A DNA stretch of 64,000 nt from CAWAND01 sp963783335 (GCA_963783335.1 CAWAND010000010.1:1674001-1738000), one strand, 5' to 3'; counted from the first letter of the stretch, positions 49,672 to 59,816 are shown. Program-made: numbers and translations. Notes: generated by a model from the letters alone, not told the origin.

Positions 49672-50850
49672 TCAATCCCCAAGCTTACCCTCAAGTGAGG
49701 CGGCGTCGAACGGCCCCGGCTGGGCGATGAGCTCTCGCGCGCCGTCGACTTTGCCCCAAATATCCCACAGCAGGACGCCCCGGACGCGGCCGTCTTTGAG
49801 ATAGTAAACCGTCCCCTTGCGAAAGGGTTCCTGCCAATCGGCGACTGTCTCCAAGCGGCTGTCCAGGCGGCCAACCGCTTCATATCCCAGCTCGAACATG
49901 TCTGAGTAGAAGAAAGGCAGGTGGGTGTACTCGACCGAATCACCGGCCATTGACCGGCCGGCCATGAGGCCCATGGTGTTGGCGTTGTCCTCGTGCTCGA
50001 CCCGCATTCTCTCCCCGAGAGCAGGGTTGCGGAAGGAGGCCACGTCGCCGGCGGCATAGATGTCCGGCTGGCTGGTCCGCAGGGATCCGTCGACAACGAT
50101 CCCATTGTCGACGACCAGGCCGGCGTCTTCTGCTAGGGCCGTGTTGGGCAGGATTCCAATGCCAGCCACCACCGCCTCGGCTTGAATGGGGTCGCCAGCA
50201 TCGGTTTGGATGGTCACGCCGCTGTCGTTCGGGTTGACACCCGTGACACTCACCCCCGTGCGCACGTCGACGCCTTGGTCACGGTAGTACTTGGTAATCG
50301 ACTCGGATAGATCGGAGGGGAAGGTCGCGGCGCCGATCCCGGCTTCCGGGAAGAGCATCGTCACCTGGCGGTCATTCATTGTCAGGGCGGCAGCGATTTC
50401 GGAGCCGATAAATCCGCCGCCGATAATCGCGAAGTGCTTTTTTTGGTCGACCAGTTCACGGAGCCGCTTGTAGTCTCGAAGGTTTCGATAGTAGAGGATG
50501 GCATCGTCACCGAAAGGGAAGCGCCGCGGCTTACCGCCCGTCGCCAGAAGGAGTTTGCCGTAGGCATAGCGGCCGCCGTCCTTGTCATGAACGGTGTGGT
50601 TTTTGGGGTCAAGGCGGGCCACGCGCGTCCCGAGGTGGAGGTCGACGGCTCGCTCATCGGTTCGACGCCAGATTGTATCCAGGTCTTTGCCCTTCCACAG
50701 GGCTTTGGACAAAGGAGGTCGATTGTATGGGGGATCGGGTTCGAGGCTGATCAGCCCAATGCTTCCGCCGGAGTCAACCTCGCGAATGCCGCGCACGGCA
50801 GCGTCGGCGGTCATTCCGCCGCCCACAATCAGATAGTCGTATTCGGGCAT
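49672..50850 (-). CDS. NAD(P)/FAD-dependent oxidoreductase (ferredoxin reductase/AIF-like)
   Basis: This 392-residue flavoprotein has the FAD motif YLIVGGGMTADAAVRGI at the N-terminus, NRPPLSKALWKGKD, the second nucleotide fold FAIIGGGFIGSEIAAAL, and DIYAAGDVASFRNP. This is the layout of ferredoxin, rubredoxin and putidaredoxin reductases and of AIF-like enzymes. The electron acceptor is not encoded next to it. GGAAGGAG lies before ATG 50850. Confidence 0.88.
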   Translation of the reverse strand: MPEYDYLIVGGGMTADAAVRGIREVDSGGSIGLISLEPDPPYNRPPLSKALWKGKDLDTIWRRTDERAVDLHLGTRVARLDPKNHTVHDKDGGRYAYGKLLLATGGKPRRFPFGDDAILYYRNLRDYKRLRELVDQKKHFAIIGGGFIGSEIAAALTMNDRQVTMLFPEAGIGAATFPSDLSESITKYYRDQGVDVRTGVSVTGVNPNDSGVTIQTDAGDPIQAEAVVAGIGILPNTALAEDAGLVVDNGIVVDGSLRTSQPDIYAAGDVASFRNPALGERMRVEHEDNANTMGLMAGRSMAGDSVEYTHLPFFYSDMFELGYEAVGRLDSRLETVADWQEPFRKGTVYYLKDGRVRGVLLWDIWGKVDGARELIAQPGPFDAASLEGKLGD

Positions 50851-51073
50851 GCCTTGCTCCTTCCTTGGGGCTGCTCGGTATTGTCGGTTGGCCAGTGATC
50901 GGCGATGCCAAGTGACCCGGTCGCTGGCCTCCCCTAATAATAACCATGACGGACGTCATCGGGGGGAATGTGGTCAGGTTGGTTTCTCGCGCGTGCCGAA
51001 GACGGCCTGCCTTGATTTAGGCCCGGGGTTCCTTTAGAATACCGTCGGCCGCAGGATCCAAGGTTCTGCCCAC

Positions 51074-51145
51074 GGCGACGTAGCTCAGTGGTAGAGCAGG
51101 GAACTCATAAGCCCTTGGTCGCAGGTTCGAATCCCGCCGTCGCCA
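51074..51145 (+). tRNA. tRNA-Met (anticodon CAT)
   Basis: The acceptor stem GGCGACG/CGTCGCC is perfect. The D arm (GCTC/GAGC), anticodon loop CTCATAA and T loop TTCGAAT are in place; CCA is not encoded. The anticodon stem GGGAA/GCCCT has two mismatches near the loop and the T stem GCAGG/CCCGC has one, which is unusual. It is probably elongator Met; Ile with modified C34 cannot be excluded. An intrinsic terminator follows at 51212. Confidence 0.8.
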
Positions 51146-51211
51146 CTTTCCACGACCATATGTGTCTCAAACAGTCTGGCGCACGAAATGTGTTACGCCG
51201 CCACAACGACA

Positions 51212-51235
51212 GGCCCCCTCGATGGGGGCCCTTTT
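51212..51235 (+). terminator. Intrinsic terminator after tRNA-Met
   Basis: GGCCCCC-TCGAT-GGGGGCC followed by CTTTT: a seven-pair GC stem with a T-run, 66 bases after the tRNA. Confidence 0.8.
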
Positions 51236-51267
51236 CGTGCTTGATGTGCTTCAGTTCTGGGTGCGAT

Positions 51268-52431
51268 CTACTGCAGAAACATGGGCATGCCAAGCGCTTG
51301 GTCGATCCGGGGGACGTAGTTCTCAGAATCGTAGAGCAGATCCAGGTCGGCATGCCGGGGGCTGTTCTCGACCAGCTCGAGCGGAACGTGCGTGTAGCAG
51401 CCCTCCTGGATGGACATCATGCGGCCAAACTCACCTTTCTCGAGCAGCACGATTGCATTGCGTGCGAAGTTCTTGGCCACCATCAGGTCTAGAATGTCCG
51501 GCTCGCCCGAGCGCATCATGTACGATACTTGATAGTAGGCCGTACGATGCCCTGTCAGAGACTCCAGTTTCTCCGCCACCAACGACCCCACGCCCCCTAA
51601 GCGTTTGTGGCCGTAGGGGTCTTCGATGGTGCGCTCGGTCTGCACCATTTCACCCTCAATCTCGCGGGCGCTCTCTGAAATGGTCATGATGGCATACCGG
51701 CTCGGATTGGAGCGCATGTCGCTCGTGAGCAGGTCGGCCAGATGCTGGATGCTGAACGGTACCTCGGCCAGGATGGCCCGATCCGCGTCTGCCAGATAGG
51801 CTGAAAAGAGCGCCGTCTCCCCCGAGTATCGGCCGAACAGCTCAATGATCCCGAAGCGCTCGTGTGATCCAATCGTCGAGCGCAGTTTTTGGATAGCGTC
51901 AACCGTCCGCGTAATGGCCGTTGAGAAGCCGATGCAGTAGTCGGTGCCGAACACGTCATTGTCCATCGTCTTGGGGATGCCGAGGATGGGAAACCCCTGA
52001 TGGTGCAGCTTGCTGGCGTACCCCAGGGTGTCATCGCCCCCGATCACAACCAGCCCATCGATTTGGAGGTGCTCAAGATTGGCCAGGACCACATGCGTGA
52101 AGTCGAGACGAGCGTCCTCCTGCCCATCGTATTCCGATTGCAGAAAGCCAGGCGCGCCCGATCGTTTGACATTCCCAGGGTTGACCCGAGACGTGTGGAG
52201 AAAAGTGCCACCGGTTCGATCGACAGTTCGGACAATCTCCGGATTGAGCGTACGAATGTACTCACGTTCCGTGTCGGGATCGCTAGGGTTGAAGAACAGC
52301 AGGCCCTCCCAGCCGCGACGAATTCCAACGGCTTGGAGGCCCATGGCATCTAAGCGACGGACGAGCGTTTTGATGCCGGCGTTGAGGCCAGGCACATCGC
52401 CGCCACCAGTCAAAATTCCTATTCTATTCAT
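51268..52431 (-). CDS. 6-phosphofructokinase, probably pyrophosphate-dependent
   Basis: ATG 52431 (GGGAGAAG upstream) gives 387 residues beginning MNRIGILTGGGDVPGLNAG. The substrate loop is GGDDT (131-135) and PKTMDND (153-159). ATP-type enzymes have GGDGS and PGTIDND; Asp at the second-last position and Lys in PKT mark the pyrophosphate-dependent type, which works reversibly. Other blocks: IELFGRYSGETALFSAYL. It is a single gene with no sugar genes beside it. Confidence 0.87.
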   Translation of the reverse strand: MNRIGILTGGGDVPGLNAGIKTLVRRLDAMGLQAVGIRRGWEGLLFFNPSDPDTEREYIRTLNPEIVRTVDRTGGTFLHTSRVNPGNVKRSGAPGFLQSEYDGQEDARLDFTHVVLANLEHLQIDGLVVIGGDDTLGYASKLHHQGFPILGIPKTMDNDVFGTDYCIGFSTAITRTVDAIQKLRSTIGSHERFGIIELFGRYSGETALFSAYLADADRAILAEVPFSIQHLADLLTSDMRSNPSRYAIMTISESAREIEGEMVQTERTIEDPYGHKRLGGVGSLVAEKLESLTGHRTAYYQVSYMMRSGEPDILDLMVAKNFARNAIVLLEKGEFGRMMSIQEGCYTHVPLELVENSPRHADLDLLYDSENYVPRIDQALGMPMFLQ

Positions 52432-52777
52432 GCTTCTCCCTATCCAGCCTGATTTCACAGGCCAACTGTGGCGGGTGCAAATTGATCGGCGCCAATTCCG
52501 AGTCGGGTAATGGCGGGTCGCTTCCCGCCCCCCGATGTTCTATGTCCGTCGATTGCTTGCGGCTGAAACCCTCGGGCGGGCAAGCACCCGCTCAGCCAAA
52601 TCCTACTACACGGGACCAAAGGTCAAAAGGTCGATTGAGGCTACGAGAACCCGCTGGCATCCGGAAGGGTCGTTGGCAACTCGAACACCTAAGGCGCTCC
52701 GGGGCAGACAGTTCGGTGTCCTGCAAGAGCAGCCAGCAGCCTGGAGCAAACTGGTGCCCAGGATCTTGTCACTGTTC
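52432..52777. other. Intergenic region upstream of the phosphofructokinase gene
   Basis: No gene, hairpin with T-run or clear operator is evident in these 346 bases. Confidence 0.4.
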
Positions 52778-53902
52778 TCAAGCCTCATTCAGGGTGACCC
52801 ACTGACCACTCATGGCAGAATCATGGACAGCGTCGAGGACTTGCTGGCACTTCCATCCATCTCGAAAATCCGGAACGGCCGTCTGCTGGCTGTCAATGGC
52901 AACCAGCAAGTCGTACATCTCATGAATGAAGGTGTGCTCCCAACCGATGATGTGGCCCGGCGGCCACCAGGCGGAGAGATAGGGGTGCGACCTGGCAGTC
53001 ACCAGGATCGTGCGGAAGCCCTGGCTGTCGTCGGGGTCATCCGCAGAATAGAATGCCAGCTCGTTCATCCTTTCAAGGTCAAAAGCCAGACTTCCTCGGC
53101 TGCCGAAAACCTCGAAACGAAGGAGGTTCTTCCTTCCCGTGGCGAGCCGAGTCGCCATAAAGACGCCCACGGCTCCGCCTCGGAATCGCGCCAGGAACTC
53201 GGTGGAATCATCGGCCGTAACTCGCCCCAGCGTGCCATCTTGCTTGGTGCGTTCTTCGACAAACACCTCTTGAGTGCCGTTGACGGCTTCGAACTCGCCG
53301 ATCAAATACCTGGCCAAGTCGACGGTGTGGGCGTTCAAATCGCCGTGGGCTCCCGAACCGGCCGCGCTGACATCATTACGCCAAACGAATGGTGAGCGAG
53401 GGTCGGCCAGCCAATCTTGGTAGTAGACAGCGTTGAAATGGTAGATCCGGCCGAGGCGGCCTTGGTCGATGATCTGTTTGGCGAGCTTGATCGCCGGGAC
53501 TCGACGGTAGTTGAAGGCCACCATGTGGGTCACACCAGCAGCCTCAGCCGCCTGAAGCATCCGGAGCGCCTCATCGGCATTCATGGCGATCGGTTTCTCG
53601 CACAAGATGTGTTTGCCGTGCCGGGCGGCCTCCAGCGCAATTGGCATGTGGGTCGCGTTTGGCGTACAGATGTCTACAAGGTCAATGTCGTCGCGTGCGA
53701 CCAACTGCTCCCAAGACGTCTCAGTCGACCGGAAATCGAAGCGGGAAGCGAACTTCTCGAGGTGTGACTCGTCCCGCCCGCAGGCTGCGACAAGCACGGG
53801 ATGCAATGGGACGGGAAAGAAATAGCTGACACTAATGAAGGCATTCGCATGGGCGCGGCCCATAAAACGGGTGCCGACCATGCCGACACGAATGTCCTTC
53901 AT
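52778..53902 (-). CDS. Gfo/Idh/MocA-family oxidoreductase
   Basis: ATG 53902 (GGAGAAG upstream) gives 374 residues. The NAD(P) fold starts RVGMVGTRFMGRAHANAF. The family Lys is in HILCEKPIAMNADEA, and the C-terminal substrate domain has GSGAHGDLNAHTVDLARYL. These enzymes oxidise or reduce sugars and inositols, with substrate set by details not readable here. It is divergent from hemW. Confidence 0.88.
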   Translation of the reverse strand: MKDIRVGMVGTRFMGRAHANAFISVSYFFPVPLHPVLVAACGRDESHLEKFASRFDFRSTETSWEQLVARDDIDLVDICTPNATHMPIALEAARHGKHILCEKPIAMNADEALRMLQAAEAAGVTHMVAFNYRRVPAIKLAKQIIDQGRLGRIYHFNAVYYQDWLADPRSPFVWRNDVSAAGSGAHGDLNAHTVDLARYLIGEFEAVNGTQEVFVEERTKQDGTLGRVTADDSTEFLARFRGGAVGVFMATRLATGRKNLLRFEVFGSRGSLAFDLERMNELAFYSADDPDDSQGFRTILVTARSHPYLSAWWPPGHIIGWEHTFIHEMYDLLVAIDSQQTAVPDFRDGWKCQQVLDAVHDSAMSGQWVTLNEA

Positions 53903-54073
53903 CACTTCTCCTTTGGTTTCGGTGACCTCCCGGCACAGGGCTGGAGCGGCGGCCACAGATGGGCAGGCACATTATAGCCCTGCCACAACCGCCCTTCAGC
54001 AGTTCAGGAGAGGGAGATCGCATGCCAAAGGCGCATTCCACTGAAATCGGCCCTGCGGTGCTAGACTTCAAGC

Positions 54074-55311
54074 ATGCCAACCAGCCTTTATCTGCACATT
54101 CCCTTCTGCCGACATCGCTGCGCCTACTGCGACTTCAACACTTACGCCGGCCTGGACGAGCTCAAGCCGGCCTATGTGGGGGCCCTGATACGCGAAATCC
54201 AGGGGGTGGGGCGATTGGCACAAACGGCCGGCAAAAGCCGATCGGTTCACACGCTGTTCTTTGGTGGTGGTACGCCTTCATTGCTATCGCAGAAAGAGCT
54301 AGCGGGCATCCTTTCGCAGGTCAGGGAGAGCTTCGAGCTGAGTGCGGAGGCCGAAATCACGTTGGAAGCCAACCCGGGCACGCTTGATCTTCCGCGCCTG
54401 ACGGCGATGCGAGAGCAGGGAGTCAATCGGCTATCCCTGGGCATGCAGTCGAGCGACGCCGTCGAACTGCGCATGCTCGAACGGCAGCACGGGATGGAGC
54501 AGGTCCGGCAGGCAGTCTCCTGGGCTCGGCTGGCGGGTTTCGATAATCTGAACCTGGACCTGATCTACGGGCTGCCGACTCAAGATCTCTTGCATTGGGA
54601 GGCCAGCCTTAAGTCGGCGCTGGCCTTGGAGCCCGAGCACTTATCTCTGTACGCACTCTCATTGGAGTTCGGCACGCCGATGCGCAAATGGGTGGAGGAC
54701 GGTCGCCTTCCGTGGCCCGATCCCGATCTGGCGGCGGACATGTACGAACTGGCCGATGAGCTCCTGGCGCGAGTGGGATACATGCAGTACGAGATCTCGA
54801 ATTGGGCGCGACCTGGGCCGGACGGCCAACCCTTGGCGTGCAGTCACAATCTTCAGATCTGGCGCACCGGTGAGTACTTGGGCTTCGGTGCGGGTGCGCA
54901 CGGCTGCGCGGATGGATGGCGCACGCGCGCTGCACGTTCACCCAGGGCCTATGTTGAACGGCTCACGGACTCAGCATGGACCGGGCCATATCCTTTCTCA
55001 CCCGCAACAAGCTCCCGCGAGTTACAAGAGCCTGCGCAGGTGCGCGAGGACATGCTGATCTTGGGGTTGAGACTGACCCGGGAAGGGGTGTCCGAGGCCC
55101 GTTACCGTGAGCGATTCGACCGAACGCTTCAGGATGACTTTGGCGCCGTCATCGATGATTTGCTGGACGCGGGGCTGCTTGAAAAACACGCGTGGGGATT
55201 CGTCTGGCTCCGCGTGGTCGGTTGTTGGGGAATCAAGTCTTCCAACGCTTTGTGGCCTGCCTCCCGAGGGAGGGATCTCCCAAGATCTCCAATCCAACCG
55301 AGCACACCTGA
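54074..55311 (+). CDS. hemW: Heme chaperone HemW (radical SAM), frameshifted near the C-terminus
   Basis: HemW delivers heme to membrane enzymes and is related to HemN. The radical SAM site is HIPFCRHRCAYCDFNTYAG, with Cys spacing CxxxCxxC. Then come TLFFGGGTPSLLS, NLDLIYGLPTQ, HLSLYALSLE and GFGAGAHG. At about 55195-55200 the frame that follows should be RLAPRGRLLGNQVFQRF, the normal C-terminus, but it lies in another frame because one base is missing in GGATTCGTC. The native stop is TGA 55309-55311, giving about 412 residues. Read straight on, the frame runs to 55534 with an unrelated tail. The catalytic part is intact. Confidence 0.85.
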
Positions 55312-55381
55312 TTCCGCGCCGGGAACAATCAAGGATCAATACGCTGACGGGCCGCGTTGGTCGTCGCGGCCTTGGTCCATC

Positions 55382-57169
55382 TCAGCTCGGGTACAAGGGC
55401 CAGATCAACGGCAGAAAGATCATCGAGACGATCAAGAGCAGCACAGTCAGCAGGGCGCCGACGCGAGCGTAATCCGTGAATTTGTACCCGCCCGGTCCAA
55501 AAATCAGGACGTTGGCCTTGTGCCCCACAGGTGAAAGGAAGCTTGTGGTGGCGCCGATCACGGCCGCCATGATGAACGTTTTGTAGTTGGCTCCCAATCC
55601 AAAAGCGGTGTCCAAGGCGATGGGGACAATCAGGACGATCGCAGCTGCGTTGGACATCGGCTGGGTGACTGCGGCAGCCAGCAGGTAGACGCCCGCCAGC
55701 GTTGCCAGCACGCCGTATTGTCCAAGCGACCCCAGAATCAGGTCCGCCAGGTAGCGGGCGGTGCCGGTGGACTCCATGGCCAGGCCGAGAGGCAGCATCC
55801 CCGCCACCAGGAACACGGTGCGCCAATCAATGCTTTCGTAGGCCTCCTCGATGGTTAGGGCGCCGGTGAGTACGATAACCATGGCCGCGATGACCATGGC
55901 GAGGGCAATGTCCATCTGGCCCGATAGAACCAACCCAATAGCTCCCAGCAGTGCGCCAACGGCGAAAATCGCTTTGTTCTTTCGTGGCGGCTCGAAGGAC
56001 ATCGGCTCAAGCACCAAGAAGTCTTCCCCTTCTTGGAGGTCGGCGATGCGGTGTTCGGGACCCTGCAGGAGCAGCGCGTCTCCGAACTCAAGGTGCGTGT
56101 CCCGTAGACGCTGGGTGATGACCTCACCGTGGCGGGATATGGCCAAGGTGGTGAAGCCATACCGCTCCCGGAATCGGGACTCGTTGAGGCTCTGCCCGAC
56201 CACCCGCGAGTTTGGTGCCAGCGTGGCCTCAATCAACTGCGTGTTTTCGGGCTGAATCCGCGGTGTTTCACTGCTGGGGGAGGTCGCCGGAAGGAGCCCC
56301 AGCGGCCGCAGTCGGCCCATGATATTGGACGCCGTGGTTTCGACCACCACCAAATCCCCTGGCTTGAACTGGACGTCGCGGTTGAGCGCCGGAGTCTCGC
56401 CGTCTTCGCGCTGGATGGCAAGGACGGTGATGTCGTGATCCCGACCGAGTCGAGATTCGAAGAGCGTCTTGCCAATCAACCGACTGGATGGAGATACTTT
56501 GGCCTCAGTGACATAGTCGCGTAGTTTGAACGGTCCCATCTTGCCCTGGATGCTGGTGCGTATCGGGATGAGGCGCCGGCCGATCAATACCATGTACGCG
56601 ATGCCGGTGATGAGAACCACCAGGCCCATGGGCGCGAACTCAAAGAAACCGAAAGAAGGCAACTGATGTTCGGAAAGGATGCCGGCGGCCAGGATGTTGG
56701 CGGGGGTTCCGATCAATGTCAGCGCGCCGCCCATGAGGGAGGCGAAGGCCAGGGGAATCAAGAGCTTGGAGACGGGGACGCTGGTCTTCCTCGAAATGCC
56801 AACGACACTCGGCAGCAGCATTGCCACCGCCCCTACATTGTTCATGAAGGCCGAGAGAACGCCCACCGTAGTCATGATTGTGCTGACCAGCCCGGACTCC
56901 TTGTTCCCGGCCACCTTGAGGATGGCGTTGCCCAACATCTCTGCCACCCCAGTCTTGAACATGCCCCCGGAGACCATGTAGACCGCCCAAACCGTGATGA
57001 CCGCCGAGTTTGAAAAGCCCGAGAACACCTGCTGCGGTGGAATCAAACGCAGTACGCCAATGGTGATCAAAACCAACATGGCCACGATGTCCACCCGCAG
57101 CATCTCACTGGCGAACAACACCAGGGCGGCCAGAATGATGGCCAGAGTTATGGCGATATCGACGGTCAT
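55382..57169 (-). CDS. SLC13-type ion permease with two TrkA-C domains
   Basis: This 595-residue membrane protein begins with about five helices and the family loop SAFMNNVGAVAMLLP. Two TrkA-C (RCK_C) domains follow in the cytoplasmic middle (about 212-290 and 310-395: EAKVSPSSRLIGKTLFESRLG and EATLAPNSRVVGQSLNESRF). The remaining helices include QPMSNAAAIVLIVPIA and FLSPVGHKANVLIFGPG. This layout is shared by SAC1/SLC13-type anion or citrate/arsenite permease relatives. The transported ion is not certain; sulfate or another divalent anion is plausible. Confidence 0.82.
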   Translation of the reverse strand: MTVDIAITLAIILAALVLFASEMLRVDIVAMLVLITIGVLRLIPPQQVFSGFSNSAVITVWAVYMVSGGMFKTGVAEMLGNAILKVAGNKESGLVSTIMTTVGVLSAFMNNVGAVAMLLPSVVGISRKTSVPVSKLLIPLAFASLMGGALTLIGTPANILAAGILSEHQLPSFGFFEFAPMGLVVLITGIAYMVLIGRRLIPIRTSIQGKMGPFKLRDYVTEAKVSPSSRLIGKTLFESRLGRDHDITVLAIQREDGETPALNRDVQFKPGDLVVVETTASNIMGRLRPLGLLPATSPSSETPRIQPENTQLIEATLAPNSRVVGQSLNESRFRERYGFTTLAISRHGEVITQRLRDTHLEFGDALLLQGPEHRIADLQEGEDFLVLEPMSFEPPRKNKAIFAVGALLGAIGLVLSGQMDIALAMVIAAMVIVLTGALTIEEAYESIDWRTVFLVAGMLPLGLAMESTGTARYLADLILGSLGQYGVLATLAGVYLLAAAVTQPMSNAAAIVLIVPIALDTAFGLGANYKTFIMAAVIGATTSFLSPVGHKANVLIFGPGGYKFTDYARVGALLTVLLLIVSMIFLPLIWPLYPS

Positions 57170-57206
57170 GGCTGATGTGCCACAGAGTGGGTCATGCGGA
57201 GATAAT

Positions 57207-59561
57207 TCACCGAGTCACCTGAAAGGGCCAAATGTATGGGACGGTGAGAACGACAACCAATAGGACCAGAAGCATCAGCGGCGTGCCAACCCGCATGAAA
57301 TCCCTGAAAGAATACCCTCCAGGTCCCATGACAAGCAGGTTGGCTGGGTGGCCGACTGGGCTCAGGAAGGCGGCGGATGCCGAAACGGCCACCGCCATAA
57401 GGAGTGGATAGGGAGAGACTCCGAGGTCGGAGGCGGCGTCAAGCGCGATCGGGGCCAGCAATACGGCAACGGCTGGGTTTGGCATCGCCTGTGATGCCAG
57501 GGCTGCGAGAATGAAAAGAGCGGCCAGAATTGCGATGGGGCCCAAGACCCCCACAGATCGCACCACGCTCTCGGCCAAGAAGCTGGCGGCGCCCGATGAC
57601 TGCATTGCAATTCCCAACGGGAGCATTCCGGCGATCAGAAAGACCGCCTTCCATTCGATGGATTGATAGGCCTCTTCGAGGGTCAGGCATCGGGTCAGAA
57701 TCATTAGGATCACGCCGATGATCAGCGATATTGCGATGGAGAGCCAACCGAGCATGACGGGGACCAGAGCCAGCCCCATGATGGCGGCTGCCATGGGGGC
57801 CTTTTCGAACCTGGGCGCTTCTTGGGATCCTTCTTCGAGCACCAGGTAATCCGGATCGGTGGCGAGAAGGCTGAGGTTTCGCCGGTGGCCGAACAAGAGC
57901 AGCGCGTCGCCAAACTCAAGAGGCAGTGTCCCGACGTTCGACCGGATGGCGCGGCCGGCCCTCATGATGGCGACCACATTCATCCCGTACTTTTCTCTGA
58001 ATTGAACTTTTCTGAGCGTCTTTCCGACGAGATTGGTTCTCGGGGAAAGGACAACTTCGCTCAATCCAATGTCACCTCGTTCCAAGGACGCCAGATCGAC
58101 CTGTGCCTGGATCTCGACCTCGAGATCCTCCTGAGCTTGTAGGGCTTGCAGGCTCTCTTGTCTTCCCTCAACCAACAGAGTTTCTCCTGCCACCAGCAGC
58201 TCGTCGGCGCTTGGCATCAAGTGTGTTTCCCCTTGGCGGACGATGCCCAACACAGAAAGCCCGTACGCGTCTGCCAGGTGGCTCATGCCCAGAGTCTTCC
58301 CGGCGAGTGCAGAATCCGCCGGGATCTGCACGGCAAACAGCCTCTCTCCTAGAGCAGAAATCTCTGCCTCGTGGGCTGCGGAGACCGACAGACCAGGCTC
58401 GGACCCCAAAGCAGCCACCTTCTCAGTCGGTCCCTGCACCATGAGCACGTCGTCGGCTTTCAATTCGATGTCGCCAAGCTGTGTCCGGCGGGCTTGGCCT
58501 CCGCGCCAGATCCCGAGTACGTTGAGGCCGAATTTGCGTCGGAAATCGGCCTCTCGCAGGTTCGACCCAATCAGGGACGATCCGCGGCCAAGGGTCACTT
58601 CGGCATTCTCTATGTCGGGTGCGAAGAGGCTGTCTACGGTCAGGCCCTGCCCCTTGTACAGCAGCTGGTGGTGCCCGACGAGTTCTTTCAGATGGGCCTC
58701 TTGGCCCAGCACGACAAGGCGGTCGCCGCCACGCAGGACCGCATCCGGGCCGGGTGCCATTTGATCGTGATCCGGCCGCAGGATAGCGATGATGTTGATG
58801 CCCAGGGTGGATCCCAGACGCAGATCGGCCAGTGTCTTACCCGCCAATGGCGTTTCCCGGGGGATGCGGAGGACAAAAAGGCGTTCCTTCAGTGAGTAGA
58901 CCTCTCCCAGATCACCCCGGTCCCTGCCGGTCATCTCTCGGGTGATATCGCGGCTGGGGAGAATTCGGCGCCCAATCAGGGTCATGTATGCGATGCCTGC
59001 GATGGTGACGATGATTCCCACCGGGGCGAAGTCGAACATCTTGAGTGGGGCCAGGCCCGCCTGAAGGAGAGAATCACTGATAAGAATGTTGGGGGGTGTA
59101 CCGATCAGCGTGATCATGCCGCCGAGCAGGCCGCCGAAAGCCAGCGGCATCAACAGCTTGGACGGGGGGCGGCCGATGCGGCGGGCGATCACGACCACCA
59201 CGGGGAGCATCAACGACGTGGCGCCGATGTTGTTCATGAAGCTGGACAGCACTGCTACCGTGAGCATGATGATGGCGATCAAACGGGCTTCACCTGATCC
59301 CGCAATGCTCAGCAGGCGGGATCCAATGATGCTCGCCACGCCCGCTCGTGCCAGGGCGGCGCTCAGAATGAGCACCGCCCAAACGGTCACGACGGCCGGG
59401 CTGCTGAATCCCGACAGGGCCTCGGCTGGCGAGATCAGGCCCGCCAAGGGAAGCGAAACCATGACCATGAGGGCTACGAGATCTGGGCGAACTTTCTCGG
59501 AGACGAACAAGATGACGGCTAGGACAAGGATCGTGAGCACGATCAGAATCTCAGTCGTCAT
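57207..59561 (-). CDS. SLC13-type ion permease with four TrkA-C domains
   Basis: This 784-residue paralogue of the next gene has the same membrane halves (SSFMNNIGATSLMLPVVV; QAMPNPAVAVLLAPIALDAA; FLSPVGHPANLLVMGPGG). Its central cytoplasmic part has four TrkA-C modules (about 222-300, 310-380, 390-465, 490-565), each with a ...LVGKTL...YGMNVVAI-like pattern, instead of two. TrkA-C domains bind nucleotides or other small ligands and gate transport. I prefer ATG 59561 (MTTEIL) over 59576. The pair looks like a tandem duplication with domain gain or loss. Confidence 0.82.
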   Translation of the reverse strand: MTTEILIVLTILVLAVILFVSEKVRPDLVALMVMVSLPLAGLISPAEALSGFSSPAVVTVWAVLILSAALARAGVASIIGSRLLSIAGSGEARLIAIIMLTVAVLSSFMNNIGATSLMLPVVVVIARRIGRPPSKLLMPLAFGGLLGGMITLIGTPPNILISDSLLQAGLAPLKMFDFAPVGIIVTIAGIAYMTLIGRRILPSRDITREMTGRDRGDLGEVYSLKERLFVLRIPRETPLAGKTLADLRLGSTLGINIIAILRPDHDQMAPGPDAVLRGGDRLVVLGQEAHLKELVGHHQLLYKGQGLTVDSLFAPDIENAEVTLGRGSSLIGSNLREADFRRKFGLNVLGIWRGGQARRTQLGDIELKADDVLMVQGPTEKVAALGSEPGLSVSAAHEAEISALGERLFAVQIPADSALAGKTLGMSHLADAYGLSVLGIVRQGETHLMPSADELLVAGETLLVEGRQESLQALQAQEDLEVEIQAQVDLASLERGDIGLSEVVLSPRTNLVGKTLRKVQFREKYGMNVVAIMRAGRAIRSNVGTLPLEFGDALLLFGHRRNLSLLATDPDYLVLEEGSQEAPRFEKAPMAAAIMGLALVPVMLGWLSIAISLIIGVILMILTRCLTLEEAYQSIEWKAVFLIAGMLPLGIAMQSSGAASFLAESVVRSVGVLGPIAILAALFILAALASQAMPNPAVAVLLAPIALDAASDLGVSPYPLLMAVAVSASAAFLSPVGHPANLLVMGPGGYSFRDFMRVGTPLMLLVLLVVVLTVPYIWPFQVTR

Positions 59562-59816
59562 TATCTCTGACCACATGGGACATGCCGGGACAATTGCAGG
59601 AAGCGCGCGGGACCAGCTTCCTCATTGCAGGGTACCCTGAGATGGCGCCATGTCAAGTGCGGGCGCTGGACCAACAAGGACAACATGGTCGAGAAGGTCG
59701 AGCTCCTGGCAGTTCCCTCTACTCAGGGCACCCAGTACTCGTGCGGGCGCATGGGCAGAAGGACGAGCTGGCGAGTGCCGTGACTGGTTGTGAACATCCT
59801 ACAGTGATAGGGAAAT

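Noticed and set aside
52535..53395. A 286-residue plus-strand protein
   Set aside because: It lies mostly antisense to the Gfo/Idh/MocA gene, whose motifs are clear.
55312..55534. A long C-terminal extension of HemW
   Set aside because: The tail is low-complexity and matches nothing, while the expected HemW ending lies in another frame just upstream.
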